Below are positions 7,604 to 16,223 of a stretch of DNA of 64,000 nt, in pieces. Made by a program: the position numbers and the translations under genes. The stretch spans positions 496,001 through 560,000 of the forward strand of contig NZ_CYTW01000002.1 of assembly GCF_001458215.1 (NCBI RefSeq), in the 5' to 3' direction. The DNA comes from Shimia thalassica (GTDB lineage Bacteria; Pseudomonadota; Alphaproteobacteria; Rhodobacterales; Rhodobacteraceae). Numbering within the stretch: the first letter of the stretch is position 1; each line of letters begins with the position of its first letter. The notes beneath the pieces are model-generated. The model did no database searches. It was not told the origin of the DNA and saw only the letters and a list, made by a program, of their open reading frames with translations.

Positions 7604-9274
7604 ATGGAACAGACACGCCCTCCCATTGCCTCTGAAACCACCAAAAGCCGTGGTTTCCGGATCAAAATCGATTTTTGGTCGCTTGGCGCCTTGCTGATCG
7701 CAGCGATCGTTGTTGCCCCGATTTTGGCCGTTTTCTATCTTGCATTGTTTCCCACGGAAAACATTTGGGGGCATTTGCTTTCGACCACCTTGCCCCGATA
7801 CGTGCGCAACACTTTGGTGTTGATGCTGTCGGTTGGCCTTTTGTCGGCAAGTGTCGGAACCGGCGCGGCATGGCTTGTCACGCGGTATAGATTTCCCGGT
7901 GTCGTCTGGTTGCAATGGGCGTTGTTGTTGCCGCTGTCCATTCCCGCCTATGTTGGGGCCTATGCGCTCGTAGATTTTCTTGAGTATGCAGGCCCGGTTC
8001 AAACGACGATGCGGGATATGTTTGGCTGGCAAACCTCCCGGGATTACTGGTTCCCGCAAATCCGGTCGATGGGGGCCGCCATTCTTGTGTTGTCTGCGGC
8101 GCTGTTTCCTTATGTCTACATCCTCGCGCGCGCAGCCTTTCGCGAGCAATCCGCAGCCGGTGAAGAAGTGGCGCGCTCGCTTGGGGCAGGGGCCCTTGGC
8201 CGGTTCTGGCGTGTTGGCCTGCCGATGGCACGCCCCGCGATCGCTGCGGGCACTGCGATTGTTATGATGGAAACCGTGAACGATTTTGGAACGGTTGACT
8301 ATTTTGCCGTTCAAACCCTGACGACAGGGATTTTCAGTGTCTGGCTGGAAAGCAACAACGCCGGTGGTGCCGCGCAGCTGTCCACCGTGGTTTTGATGCT
8401 TGTGATTTTGCTTGTCAGTCTTGAAAAAACAAGCCGGCGCAAACAGAAGTTTTTCAACATGACCACGCGCCATCGACCTGCTGTGCGGGTCGACCTGACG
8501 GGCTTCTGGGGCATGATGGCGACATTGGCCTGTTTGATCCCATTTGCCTTCGGGTTTGTTTTGCCCTTTGGCGTCATCCTGAGCCATGCCGTTGATAACG
8601 CCAGCAGCTGGGCCGAGCCTGTCTTGATTCGCGCCCTTTGGAACACGCTGTTTGTGGGCGGGATCGCTGCCTTTGTGACGGTTCTAGCCGGGGTCTTTCT
8701 TGTTTACGGCGTGCGGCTATCGGGCAAGGCTTTGCCGCGACAGCTGTTGCCGCTGACGACCATTGGCTATGCCGCGCCGGGGGCTGTTCTTGGCGTGGGG
8801 ATCTTGATCCCGCTGGCCACGGTGGACCACGGTTTGGCCGATTTCCTTGAAAGCATTACGGGCCAGCCTGTCGGGCTTTTGTTGAGTGGAACCGCCTTTG
8901 CCTTGATCCTTGCCTATTGCGTGCGGTTCTTTGCCATCGCGCAGGGGGCGGCAGACGGTGCCTTTGGACGTGTATCCCCCAGCCTACCACTGGCGGCGCG
9001 GTCCTTGGGGCGCACGCGCGGACAAACGCTGGTCGAGATCTATTTTCCGATGATCCGCACCACATTGGGATCGGCGTTGCTGTTGGTATTTGTGGATTGT
9101 GTCAAGGAACTGCCTGCTACGATGCTGTTGCGGCCCTTCAACTTTGATACATTGGCCACTTTGGTGCACGATCAGGCCAGCCTTGAAAACCTTGGCGAAG
9201 CCAGCCCGGGGGCGATCCTCATCATGCTGGTCGGTTTGGTGGCTGTCGGGCTTCTGGCGCGCGCAAACCGGTAA
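7604..9274 (+). CDS. Iron(III)-type ABC transporter permease (FbpB/ThiP family, two fused permease domains)
   Basis: This 556-residue inner-membrane protein has about twelve transmembrane helices arranged as two homologous permease halves (about residues 60-270 and 310-550). Each half has the EAA loop that contacts the ATPase: EEVARSLGAGALGRFWRVGLPMARPAI in the first, and AARSLGRTRGQTLVEIYFPMIRTTL in the second. This architecture is typical of ferric-iron (FbpB/AfuB) and thiamine (ThiP) importers. The expected periplasmic binding protein and ATPase genes are not adjacent, so it either uses subunits encoded elsewhere or is a remnant. I chose the ATG at 7604; the frame extends upstream over the opposite gene. 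Confidence 0.85.
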   Translation: MEQTRPPIASETTKSRGFRIKIDFWSLGALLIAAIVVAPILAVFYLALFPTENIWGHLLSTTLPRYVRNTLVLMLSVGLLSASVGTGAAWLVTRYRFPGVVWLQWALLLPLSIPAYVGAYALVDFLEYAGPVQTTMRDMFGWQTSRDYWFPQIRSMGAAILVLSAALFPYVYILARAAFREQSAAGEEVARSLGAGALGRFWRVGLPMARPAIAAGTAIVMMETVNDFGTVDYFAVQTLTTGIFSVWLESNNAGGAAQLSTVVLMLVILLVSLEKTSRRKQKFFNMTTRHRPAVRVDLTGFWGMMATLACLIPFAFGFVLPFGVILSHAVDNASSWAEPVLIRALWNTLFVGGIAAFVTVLAGVFLVYGVRLSGKALPRQLLPLTTIGYAAPGAVLGVGILIPLATVDHGLADFLESITGQPVGLLLSGTAFALILAYCVRFFAIAQGAADGAFGRVSPSLPLAARSLGRTRGQTLVEIYFPMIRTTLGSALLLVFVDCVKELPATMLLRPFNFDTLATLVHDQASLENLGEASPGAILIMLVGLVAVGLLARANR

Positions 9275-9383
9275 CACCTGTCATCAAGCGGCGTGGATAA
9301 GTCCGTGCCCGAAAATGCACCCGACGCACCATGTAAGTGGATCAGCGCATCCTTCCATTGTGCCCGACGGGATTTCGCTCCTA

Positions 9384-9402
9384 TGATAGATTTTTTCGAT
9401 CA
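9384..9402. promoter_or_regulatory. Candidate LysR box (TGAT-N11-ATCA) before the LysR gene
   Basis: TGAT (9384-9387) and ATCA (9399-9402) are separated by exactly 11 bases, the T-N11-A layout bound by LysR-type regulators. It lies 12-30 bases before the regulator's own ATG, a position suited to autorepression. Confidence 0.45.
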
Positions 9403-9413
9403 CAGGATGCGAA

Positions 9414-10334
9414 ATGATCAAAAGCCAGATCACCCTCAAGCAACTCGAGGCCTTTGCCTTTGTTGTGGATACAGGCACGTTTCGGGCGGCGGCCACGGCA
9501 CTGGGTACGACACAGCCCAACATTTCGGCAAGAATATCGGCCTTGGAAAGCGCGCTTGATACCACGTTGTTGATTCGTGATGCGGGGTCTGTGCGGCTGA
9601 CGTCCAAGGGAAAGCGGCTGTTGGAAAAGGCGCGTCAGGTGCTTTGGGCCGGAGAAGCGCTGATTGAAGAGGCAGGACAGCAGGTCCTGATCGAAGAAAG
9701 GCTGCGTTTGGGGGTTACAGAACTTGTCGCCTGCACATGGTTGCAAGAGTTTTTACGTCTTCTCAAAGGCGCCTATCCCAAACTGCGCGTGCAGCTGGAA
9801 GTGGACCTTTCCTCGGTCATTGAGGCGCGTCTGATGGAGGGGCAGCTTGATCTGGCCTTTCAAAACGATCCATTCAAATCCAGCGCTTTTGCCAGCGAAG
9901 CTTTGGGGGCGGAATCCTATTGCTGGGTGGCCAACCCCAACCTGATAGCCGAGATTGGAAGGTCACCGCGTGCTGGCGATTTGTTCCAGCATACAATTCT
10001 GACCCACTCCAAAGACACTCAGGCCGGTCATGCACTGCATGCCTTCGCAGAAAGTCAGGGCCTGGGGCGCCACCAGATTGTCCACTCAAGTGCACTGTCG
10101 GCCTGTGTTCCCATGGTCCTCGAAGGGCTTGGGATTGCCTTGTTGCCCAAGACCTTGGTGCGTTGTGAAATTGCCTCGGGAAACCTTCTTGAAATCGCGT
10201 TCGACTGGCTTCCCGACCCGCTGTCCTTTTATGCCAGATACGCGCCTAGCCGCGCGCCGCTGTTTGTCGCCAAGGCGGCAAAGCTGGCAAGCCGCGCCAT
10301 GAACCCTGCCAAAGACGAGGTGTATGATAAATAA
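9414..10334 (+). CDS. LysR family transcriptional regulator (likely controls the hyu operon)
   Basis: A 306-residue regulator. The N-terminal winged helix-turn-helix covers residues 5-65 (ITLKQLEAFAFVVDTGTFRAAA, LGTTQPNISARISALESALD), followed by a LysR substrate-binding domain (residues 95-290) with a periplasmic-binding-protein fold. It lies 93 bases upstream of the hyuA gene in the same direction, and a LysR box is found both before its own start (9384-9402) and in the gap to hyuA (10335-10355). This fits a pathway-specific regulator whose inducer is an intermediate of that operon. The inducer is unknown. Confidence 0.92.
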   Translation: MIKSQITLKQLEAFAFVVDTGTFRAAATALGTTQPNISARISALESALDTTLLIRDAGSVRLTSKGKRLLEKARQVLWAGEALIEEAGQQVLIEERLRLGVTELVACTWLQEFLRLLKGAYPKLRVQLEVDLSSVIEARLMEGQLDLAFQNDPFKSSAFASEALGAESYCWVANPNLIAEIGRSPRAGDLFQHTILTHSKDTQAGHALHAFAESQGLGRHQIVHSSALSACVPMVLEGLGIALLPKTLVRCEIASGNLLEIAFDWLPDPLSFYARYAPSRAPLFVAKAAKLASRAMNPAKDEVYDK

Positions 10335-10355
10335 AATTGATCGACCTGAACAATT
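10335..10355. promoter_or_regulatory. Candidate LysR operator of the hyu operon (AATTG-N11-CAATT)
   Basis: AATTG (10335-10339) and CAATT (10351-10355) form a perfect 5-bp dyad around 11 bases, the canonical T-N11-A geometry. It begins one base after the LysR stop codon and lies 73 bases before the hyuA start. A further CAATTT-like half site follows at 10360-10365, suggesting an activation subsite. Confidence 0.55.
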
Positions 10356-10427
10356 TAATCAATTTGCTTTTGAAAATCCGGTTTGGCTAACTGTCGGTAT
10401 GACTAGATCAACGACTTGGAGCCTTTT

Positions 10428-12506
10428 ATGAAAACCACGACCATCCGGCTTGGCGTCGACATCGGTGGGACATTCACGGATGTCGTGTTGGAAAAAAACG
10501 GCGAACCTTTTTCCACCAAGGTTCTGACGACCTATGCCGCACCGGAAAACGCGATTATCGACGGGATGCATCAGGTCTGTGAACAGGCCGGCGTGACCCC
10601 TTCGCAGATCGATCAGATTATCCACGGAACCACTCTGGCGACCAATGCGTTGATTGAACGGCGCGGCGCAAAGACCGCGCTGATCACCACCGAAGGATTT
10701 CGCGATGTCATCGAGATGCGCACCGAATCCCGCTTTGAACAGTATGACCTGAACCTCAATCTGCCAGACCCGCTGTTGCCACGCCAAAGACGCTTTACCG
10801 TGCCGGGGCGGGTTGATGCGAACGGGCAGGTGTTGATCGATCTGGATCGCTCGGACGTGGAAGCCGTTGTCGAAAAAATTGCCCAAGGCGGGTTTGAAAG
10901 CGTTGCCGTGGGTCTGATCCATTCCTACCTGAACCCGGCCCATGAACAGCTTGTTCGTGATGTTTTGCAAGAAAAGCTGCCCGAGGTTTCGGTGTCGATC
11001 TCTTCCGAGGTCAGCCCGCAGATGCGTGAATATGAACGGTTCAACACCGTGGTGGCCAATGCCTATATCAAACCCCTGATGGCCTCTTATCTGGGCCGTC
11101 TCGAAGAGCGTTTGAAAGGCGAGGGCGTCGCCTGCCGCATCTTCCTGATGCACTCTGGTGGCGGGATCATCTCGATCCAGAACGCGGCAGATTTCCCCGT
11201 GCGACTGGTCGAATCCGGTCCTGCGGGCGGGGCCGTGTTCGCGGCGCATATTGCTGCGCGGTACGGGATCGACAAGGTGCTGTCGTTTGACATGGGGGGC
11301 ACCACGGCAAAAATCTGTTTGATCAAGAACCAGACACCCAAAACGTCACGCGTGTTCGAGGTCGCCCGAACCTATCGTTTCAAAAAGGGCTCTGGTATGC
11401 CCATCTCGATCCCCGTGATTGATATGGTCGAGATCGGCGCAGGCGGGGGATCCTTGGCGCATGTCGATTCCATGCGCCAGATCCGTGTCGGTCCAGAAAG
11501 TGCTGGATCTGAACCGGGCCCCGCATGTTATGGCCGCGGCGGAGAGAAACCGGGTGTCACCGACGCCGATCTTGTCTTGGGTAAACTGGACCCTGACAAT
11601 TTTGCCGGTGGTTCGATCAAGCTACACCCTGAAGAGTCTAAATCCGCTCTTAAAAACCATGTTGGGGAAACGCTCGATATGGATGCCGTCGAGTCGGCCT
11701 TTGGCGTGGCCGAGGTTGTCGATGAAAACATGGCCAATGCCGCGCGTGTTCATGCCGTGGAAAACGGCGAAGACCTGAGCGAATACACCATGATTGCCTT
11801 TGGCGGTGCGGCGCCCCTGCATGCAGGGCGCCTTTGTGAAAAGCTGGGGGTTGAACGGCTTTTGGTGCCACCGGGGGCGGGCGTAGGTTCGGCGATCGGG
11901 TTTCTGCGCGCGCCTTTCAGTTTCGAGGCCAACAGGTCGGTCTATATGACGTTGTCGGATTTTGATCCCGACAAGATCAGCGCGCTTTTGCGCGACCTGC
12001 AAGCCGAAGCAACCGGTTTTGTGCGCACCTGTGATGAGGTCAGCCCTATCTTGTCCGAATTCAAGGTTTACATGCGGTACACCGGGCAGGGCTGGGAAAT
12101 CCCGATCGAATTGACCGAAGAACAGGCCATGGCACCGGATGCCGCCACTTTCGAGGCGCGGTTCATCGAAGACTATACCAAACTTTTCGGACGTCCCGTT
12201 GAAGGGATGGATATCGAGATCACGGTCTGGTCCGTGAATGCGACGACGCCCCCCGAAGAGGTGGCACGCGTCTCTGAAACACAGGCGGCGGGAACTGCGA
12301 CCCAAGAAGGCACCCGGCCTCTTTTTGATGCGGCCAAGGCGCAATACCTTGATGCGGGTATCATACGGCGTGACCTGATGCAGACCGGGCAATGTGCCCA
12401 TGGACCGGCGGCGGTCACCGAAGCAGAAACCACAATTATCGTGCCCGCCAGCCGATATGCAATCCGTCAGCCGGATGGCTGTATCGACGTTGTGAGCAAA
12501 GGATAA
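10428..12506 (+). CDS. hyuA: Hydantoinase/oxoprolinase family protein, A subunit (HyuA)
   Basis: The product has 692 residues. The N-terminal hydantoinase A domain has the actin-like phosphate loop GVDIGGTFTDVV (about residue 7) and HGTTLATNALIERRG; a second ASKHA signature FDMGGTTAKICL lies near residue 290. HyuA and HyuB together hydrolyse cyclic amides such as N-methylhydantoin or 5-oxoproline with ATP, or carboxylate ketones in the acetone carboxylase branch. The ATG at 10428 follows TTGGAGCC; a TTG codon 12 bases earlier is an alternative. It heads a six-gene operon with gaps of 5 bases or less. The substrate cannot be deduced from sequence. Confidence 0.9.
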   Translation: MKTTTIRLGVDIGGTFTDVVLEKNGEPFSTKVLTTYAAPENAIIDGMHQVCEQAGVTPSQIDQIIHGTTLATNALIERRGAKTALITTEGFRDVIEMRTESRFEQYDLNLNLPDPLLPRQRRFTVPGRVDANGQVLIDLDRSDVEAVVEKIAQGGFESVAVGLIHSYLNPAHEQLVRDVLQEKLPEVSVSISSEVSPQMREYERFNTVVANAYIKPLMASYLGRLEERLKGEGVACRIFLMHSGGGIISIQNAADFPVRLVESGPAGGAVFAAHIAARYGIDKVLSFDMGGTTAKICLIKNQTPKTSRVFEVARTYRFKKGSGMPISIPVIDMVEIGAGGGSLAHVDSMRQIRVGPESAGSEPGPACYGRGGEKPGVTDADLVLGKLDPDNFAGGSIKLHPEESKSALKNHVGETLDMDAVESAFGVAEVVDENMANAARVHAVENGEDLSEYTMIAFGGAAPLHAGRLCEKLGVERLLVPPGAGVGSAIGFLRAPFSFEANRSVYMTLSDFDPDKISALLRDLQAEATGFVRTCDEVSPILSEFKVYMRYTGQGWEIPIELTEEQAMAPDAATFEARFIEDYTKLFGRPVEGMDIEITVWSVNATTPPEEVARVSETQAAGTATQEGTRPLFDAAKAQYLDAGIIRRDLMQTGQCAHGPAAVTEAETTIIVPASRYAIRQPDGCIDVVSKG

Positions 12507-12511
12507 CTGGG

Positions 12512-14221
12512 ATGAGCAAAGACCATTCAAAAGTCGCCTATCAGGTTATGTGGAACCGGTTGATTTCGGTTGTCGAAGAACAGGCACAGGCCCTTGTGCG
12601 CACGGCGTTTTCAACATCCGTGCGTGAAGCGGGGGATTTGTCCGCAGGTGTGTATGACACGTATGGCAACATGCTGGCGCAGGCGGTGACGGGAACACCC
12701 GGGCATGTGAATGCGATGGCCGATGCCGTGGCGCATTTCATTCGACGTATCGGACCGGCGAATATCTTCGACGGTGACGTCTATATCACCAACGACCCCT
12801 GGGAAGGCACAGGGCACCTTCATGACATTACCATGGTCACGCCGTCCTTTCATAATGGTGCACTGGTGGGGTTCTTTGCCTGTACGGCGCATATCGTCGA
12901 TATTGGCGGGCGCGGTTTTGGGGCGGACGCACATTCCGTCTATGAAGAAGGGCTTTATATCCCGATTATGAAGTTCGCCAACCAAGGCACCGTGGATGAA
13001 ACGCTGACCCGCATCATTCGCGGCAATGTGCGCGAGCCTGACCAGTTGATCGGAGATATCTATGCACTGGCGACATGTAACGAAATCGGACACCGGCGCC
13101 TGATCGACATGATGGACGAGTTTACGCAGGAAAATCTGGACGGGATTGCCACGTTTATTCTCGACAATTCGCGCCGTGCTACAATCGAACGGATCGCGGC
13201 ATTGCCCCAGACATCCGCAGAGGGCGAGATGACCATGGACGGGTTTGACCGCCCCATCACGCTCAAGGTCAAGGTCAGCGTGGAAGGCGACCGGATTGTC
13301 TCGGACTTCACCGGAACGTCGGGCGTGGACAAGAAAGGCATCAATTGCCCGCTCGTCTATGCCAAGGCTTATGCCTGCTATGCGCTGAAAGTGGCCATTG
13401 CCCCCGAAATCCCCAACAATGCGGCTTCGCTTGCGCCGTTTGAGATCACGGCCCCCGAAAACTCGATTGTGAACGCCTTGCACCCTGCACCCGTCGCGTT
13501 GCGTCACATCGTGGGGCACTTTGTACCTGACGCCGTGTATGACGCGTTTGACAAAATTGTGCCGGATCTCGTGCCCGCCGAAGGTGCCGGTTGTTTGTGC
13601 AATTTTCAGGTGTCTTTGCGGCCCCGCACGGATGCACCGGCCCCGATGACCGCACGCCGGTCAGAGGTTCTGACTTTCAATTCCGGTGGATCCGGCGCGC
13701 GTCCGGAACATGACGGGCTGAACGCAACAGCCTTTCCTTCGGGCGTGATGACCATGCCGATCGAAGCCACGGAACATGCCGGCCCCGTGATCATCTGGCG
13801 CAAGGAATTGCGCCCCGACAGCGGCGGCGCGGGCAAAACGCGCGGCGGCCTTGGACAGTACATGGAAGTCGGCGCGCAAGAAGGCCACGAATTCGACATT
13901 CAGGCCATGTTTGACCGTGTTGACCATCCGGCGCGCGGGCGTCGTGGTGGCGGGGCGGGGGCCTCGACAACAATTGCGCGCGATGATGGTGCCACGATGC
14001 GGGGCAAGGGCAAACAATTCGTCCCGCACGGCCGCAAAGTGGTTATGGCGTTCCCAGGAGGCGCTGGATACGGTGACCCGTCAGAGCGCGCCAAAGAGCT
14101 GGTAATCAGAGATCTTGCTCGCGGGTATATCTCGGCAGAAACAGCCGCGCGTGACTATAATCTATCCGCCCAAGACATCGCAGATGTCGAGGCCGCCATA
14201 GCCCGAGGGGAAAGCCTATGA
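12512..14221 (+). CDS. hyuB: Hydantoinase B/oxoprolinase family protein (HyuB)
   Basis: The product has 569 residues, the catalytic partner of the preceding gene and 5 bases downstream of it. Family motifs include the N-terminal HSKVAYQVMWNRLISVVEEQA, DITMVTP (metal-ligand region), HIVDIGGRGFG and the C-terminal glycine-rich GGGAGASTTIARDDG and FPGGAGYGDP. The start MSKDHSK at 12512 follows AAAGGATAACTGGG. Its stop overlaps the next start (ATGA). The A and B genes are separate here; fused forms occur in 5-oxoprolinases. Confidence 0.9.
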   Translation: MSKDHSKVAYQVMWNRLISVVEEQAQALVRTAFSTSVREAGDLSAGVYDTYGNMLAQAVTGTPGHVNAMADAVAHFIRRIGPANIFDGDVYITNDPWEGTGHLHDITMVTPSFHNGALVGFFACTAHIVDIGGRGFGADAHSVYEEGLYIPIMKFANQGTVDETLTRIIRGNVREPDQLIGDIYALATCNEIGHRRLIDMMDEFTQENLDGIATFILDNSRRATIERIAALPQTSAEGEMTMDGFDRPITLKVKVSVEGDRIVSDFTGTSGVDKKGINCPLVYAKAYACYALKVAIAPEIPNNAASLAPFEITAPENSIVNALHPAPVALRHIVGHFVPDAVYDAFDKIVPDLVPAEGAGCLCNFQVSLRPRTDAPAPMTARRSEVLTFNSGGSGARPEHDGLNATAFPSGVMTMPIEATEHAGPVIIWRKELRPDSGGAGKTRGGLGQYMEVGAQEGHEFDIQAMFDRVDHPARGRRGGGAGASTTIARDDGATMRGKGKQFVPHGRKVVMAFPGGAGYGDPSERAKELVIRDLARGYISAETAARDYNLSAQDIADVEAAIARGESL

Positions 14222-15429
14222 AAACGCAAGCACCACAAAGCAGCAGCTATGATGTTGTCATAATCGGCGGGGCCATGATGGGGGCATCCGCCGCTTGGTT
14301 CCTGTCGGATGACAAGGATTTCGACGGCAAGGTTTTGGTCGTGGATCGTGATCTGAGCTATGAAAACACATCCACCATGCACACCAATTCATGCATGCGG
14401 CAGCAGTTTTCAGGCGAACTGAACGTACGCATCAGCCAGTTTGCAGCGGATTTCGTGAAAAACCTGCCGCGATACATGGGCAATGACGACCGCGTGCCGG
14501 ACCTTTCGATCCGCTCGTTCGGATATATGTATCTGGCGGACAACGATGCTTTTGCCGATGTGCTGCGTGAAAGCCAGAAAGTCCAGCTGGCGGCGGGGGC
14601 CGCAACGCAATTGATGACGCCCGAGCAAATTCTCGAGGCCTATCCCTTCTACAACGTCGACGACATCGTTTTGGGGTCGATCAACCTGATCGACGAAGGT
14701 TTCTGGGATGCGACAGCGGTGTTTGACTGGTGGCGCAAATCCGCGCGGGAACGTGGTACGGAATACATCGAAAACGAAGTTGTTGCCGTGACCAAAAATG
14801 CGGCTGGCACACGTGTCGAAAGCGTGACCTTAAAGTCGGGCGAAGTGATCGCCTGTGGTCAGGTTCTCAACGCGTCGGGGCCACGTGCCGCGCTCACGTC
14901 ACGAATGGCGGGGATCGAGCTGCCTGTTGAGCCGCGCAAACGCTTTTCCTGGATATTCTCGGCGGCCGAACCGCTGGATCGTGACCTGCCTTTGACCATT
15001 GATCCCTCTGGTGTGCATGTGCGCGAAAACGGCGGTGGCACCTATCAATGCGGTGCCCACTCTGACATCGACCCCGCCGTTGATCCCGAAGATTTCGTAA
15101 TGGACCACGCGATCTGGGAAGAACACGTGTGGCCCGTGCTTGCCACGCGCATTCCCCAGTTTGAAAGGATCAAGGTCACATCGGAATGGGCCGGGCACTA
15201 TTCCATGAACACCTTTGATCACAACGCGATTATGGGGCCGCATATGGAGGTTGAAAACTTCTTTTTCCTCAACGGGTTCTCTGGCCACGGGTTGCAGCAA
15301 TCTCCGGCGATGGGGCGCGGCACGGCGGAAATCATGGTGCATGGCGCCTATAAATCTCTGGACATGACCCAGTTCCATTTTGACCGCATTCCTGCAGGGC
15401 GCAAAATCATCGAAAAGGCCATCATCTGA
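14218..15429 (+). CDS. FAD-dependent oxidoreductase (DAO/glycine-sarcosine oxidase superfamily)
   Basis: This 403-residue protein starts with an ADP-binding beta-alpha-beta fold, DVVIIGGAMMGASAAWFL, where the second glycine of GxGxxG is alanine, and ends with the DAO C-terminal motif FFFLNGFSGHGLQQSPAMGRG. The family oxidises secondary or primary amines, such as sarcosine, dimethylglycine or D-amino acids, with O2 or an electron carrier. A conserved SCMRQQFS stretch lies near residue 60. Its start overlaps the hyuB stop by 4 bases and its own stop overlaps the aldolase start by 1 base, so it is part of the operon. It may oxidise the amine released by HyuAB; this is inference. Confidence 0.88.
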   Translation: MKTQAPQSSSYDVVIIGGAMMGASAAWFLSDDKDFDGKVLVVDRDLSYENTSTMHTNSCMRQQFSGELNVRISQFAADFVKNLPRYMGNDDRVPDLSIRSFGYMYLADNDAFADVLRESQKVQLAAGAATQLMTPEQILEAYPFYNVDDIVLGSINLIDEGFWDATAVFDWWRKSARERGTEYIENEVVAVTKNAAGTRVESVTLKSGEVIACGQVLNASGPRAALTSRMAGIELPVEPRKRFSWIFSAAEPLDRDLPLTIDPSGVHVRENGGGTYQCGAHSDIDPAVDPEDFVMDHAIWEEHVWPVLATRIPQFERIKVTSEWAGHYSMNTFDHNAIMGPHMEVENFFFLNGFSGHGLQQSPAMGRGTAEIMVHGAYKSLDMTQFHFDRIPAGRKIIEKAII

Positions 15430-16223
15430 TGAAGCTCGCGAAGAATGCCTTTACCCACGCGCTGGCCTCAAAGGACAGACAACTGGGGCTCTGGATTACA
15501 TTGTGCAGCAACTTTGTGGCCGAAGTGACAGCGCACGCAGGATATGACTGGGCGTTGATCGACATGGAGCACAGCCCGAATGACTATTTCAGCGTTCTGG
15601 GCCAGATGCAGGCATTCGCGGCCAGCCCGACAACCGCCATTGTACGGGTTGAATGGAATGATGCCGTTGCGGTGAAACGGTTGCTGGACCTTGGTGCGCC
15701 GGGTCTGTTGTTTCCGATGATCCAGTCGGTCGAAGAAGCCGAGGCAGCCGTCGCCGCAACGCGTTATCCGCCTCATGGCAACCGTGGCGTTTCCGGCGCG
15801 ACACGTGCCACAAAATTCGGGCGTGTGACCGACTATGTTGCGCGGGTCGAAGACGAAACAACCGTTCTGTTGCAGCTAGAGACACGGGCCGCCATCGAAC
15901 AGGCCGACGCCATTGCTGCCGTAGACGGTGTACACGGCATTTTCTTTGGCCCCGGCGATATCGCGGCGGACATTGGACAGCTTGGCAATCCAATGGACCC
16001 CGAGGTTTGGGCCCTCATCAAACCGGCGGCGCAAAAGCTGATCGCCAATGGCGTGCCGGTGGGCACTCTGGTTCTGGACCCCGATTTTGCGGCCGAATTG
16101 CTGAATGAAGGCTTCACCTTCGTGGCATGCGGCACAGATGCGTCCTTGCTGGCAAAGGCATCCGACGGTTTGTTGGCAAAAGTGAAGGGGGGCTTCGATG
16201 AAGTTCGCGGCGTCCCGCCTTGA
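15429..16223 (+). CDS. HpcH/HpaI family aldolase
   Basis: The product has 264 residues and is a class II (metal-dependent) pyruvate/aldehyde aldolase. Signature regions are YDWALIDMEHSPND (about residues 39-52), LLQLETRAAIEQADAIA with the metal-binding Glu, and GIFFGPGDIAAD with the metal-binding Asp. HpaI-type enzymes cleave 4-hydroxy-2-oxo acids to pyruvate or oxaloacetate plus an aldehyde. The gene is fused by overlap to its neighbours on both sides (1 base upstream, 26 bases downstream). Position between an amine oxidase and an aminotransferase suggests it cleaves a hydroxy-oxo acid made in the pathway. Confidence 0.9.
   Translation: MKLAKNAFTHALASKDRQLGLWITLCSNFVAEVTAHAGYDWALIDMEHSPNDYFSVLGQMQAFAASPTTAIVRVEWNDAVAVKRLLDLGAPGLLFPMIQSVEEAEAAVAATRYPPHGNRGVSGATRATKFGRVTDYVARVEDETTVLLQLETRAAIEQADAIAAVDGVHGIFFGPGDIAADIGQLGNPMDPEVWALIKPAAQKLIANGVPVGTLVLDPDFAAELLNEGFTFVACGTDASLLAKASDGLLAKVKGGFDEVRGVPP

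Noticed and set aside
7553-8587. 344-codon minus frame opposite the ABC permease
   Set aside because: It covers transmembrane-coding sequence read backwards; composition is Arg/Gln/His-rich and there is no ribosome-binding site.
10359-11249. 296-codon frame opposite hyuA
   Set aside because: Antisense to the conserved ASKHA motifs of HyuA; no start signal.
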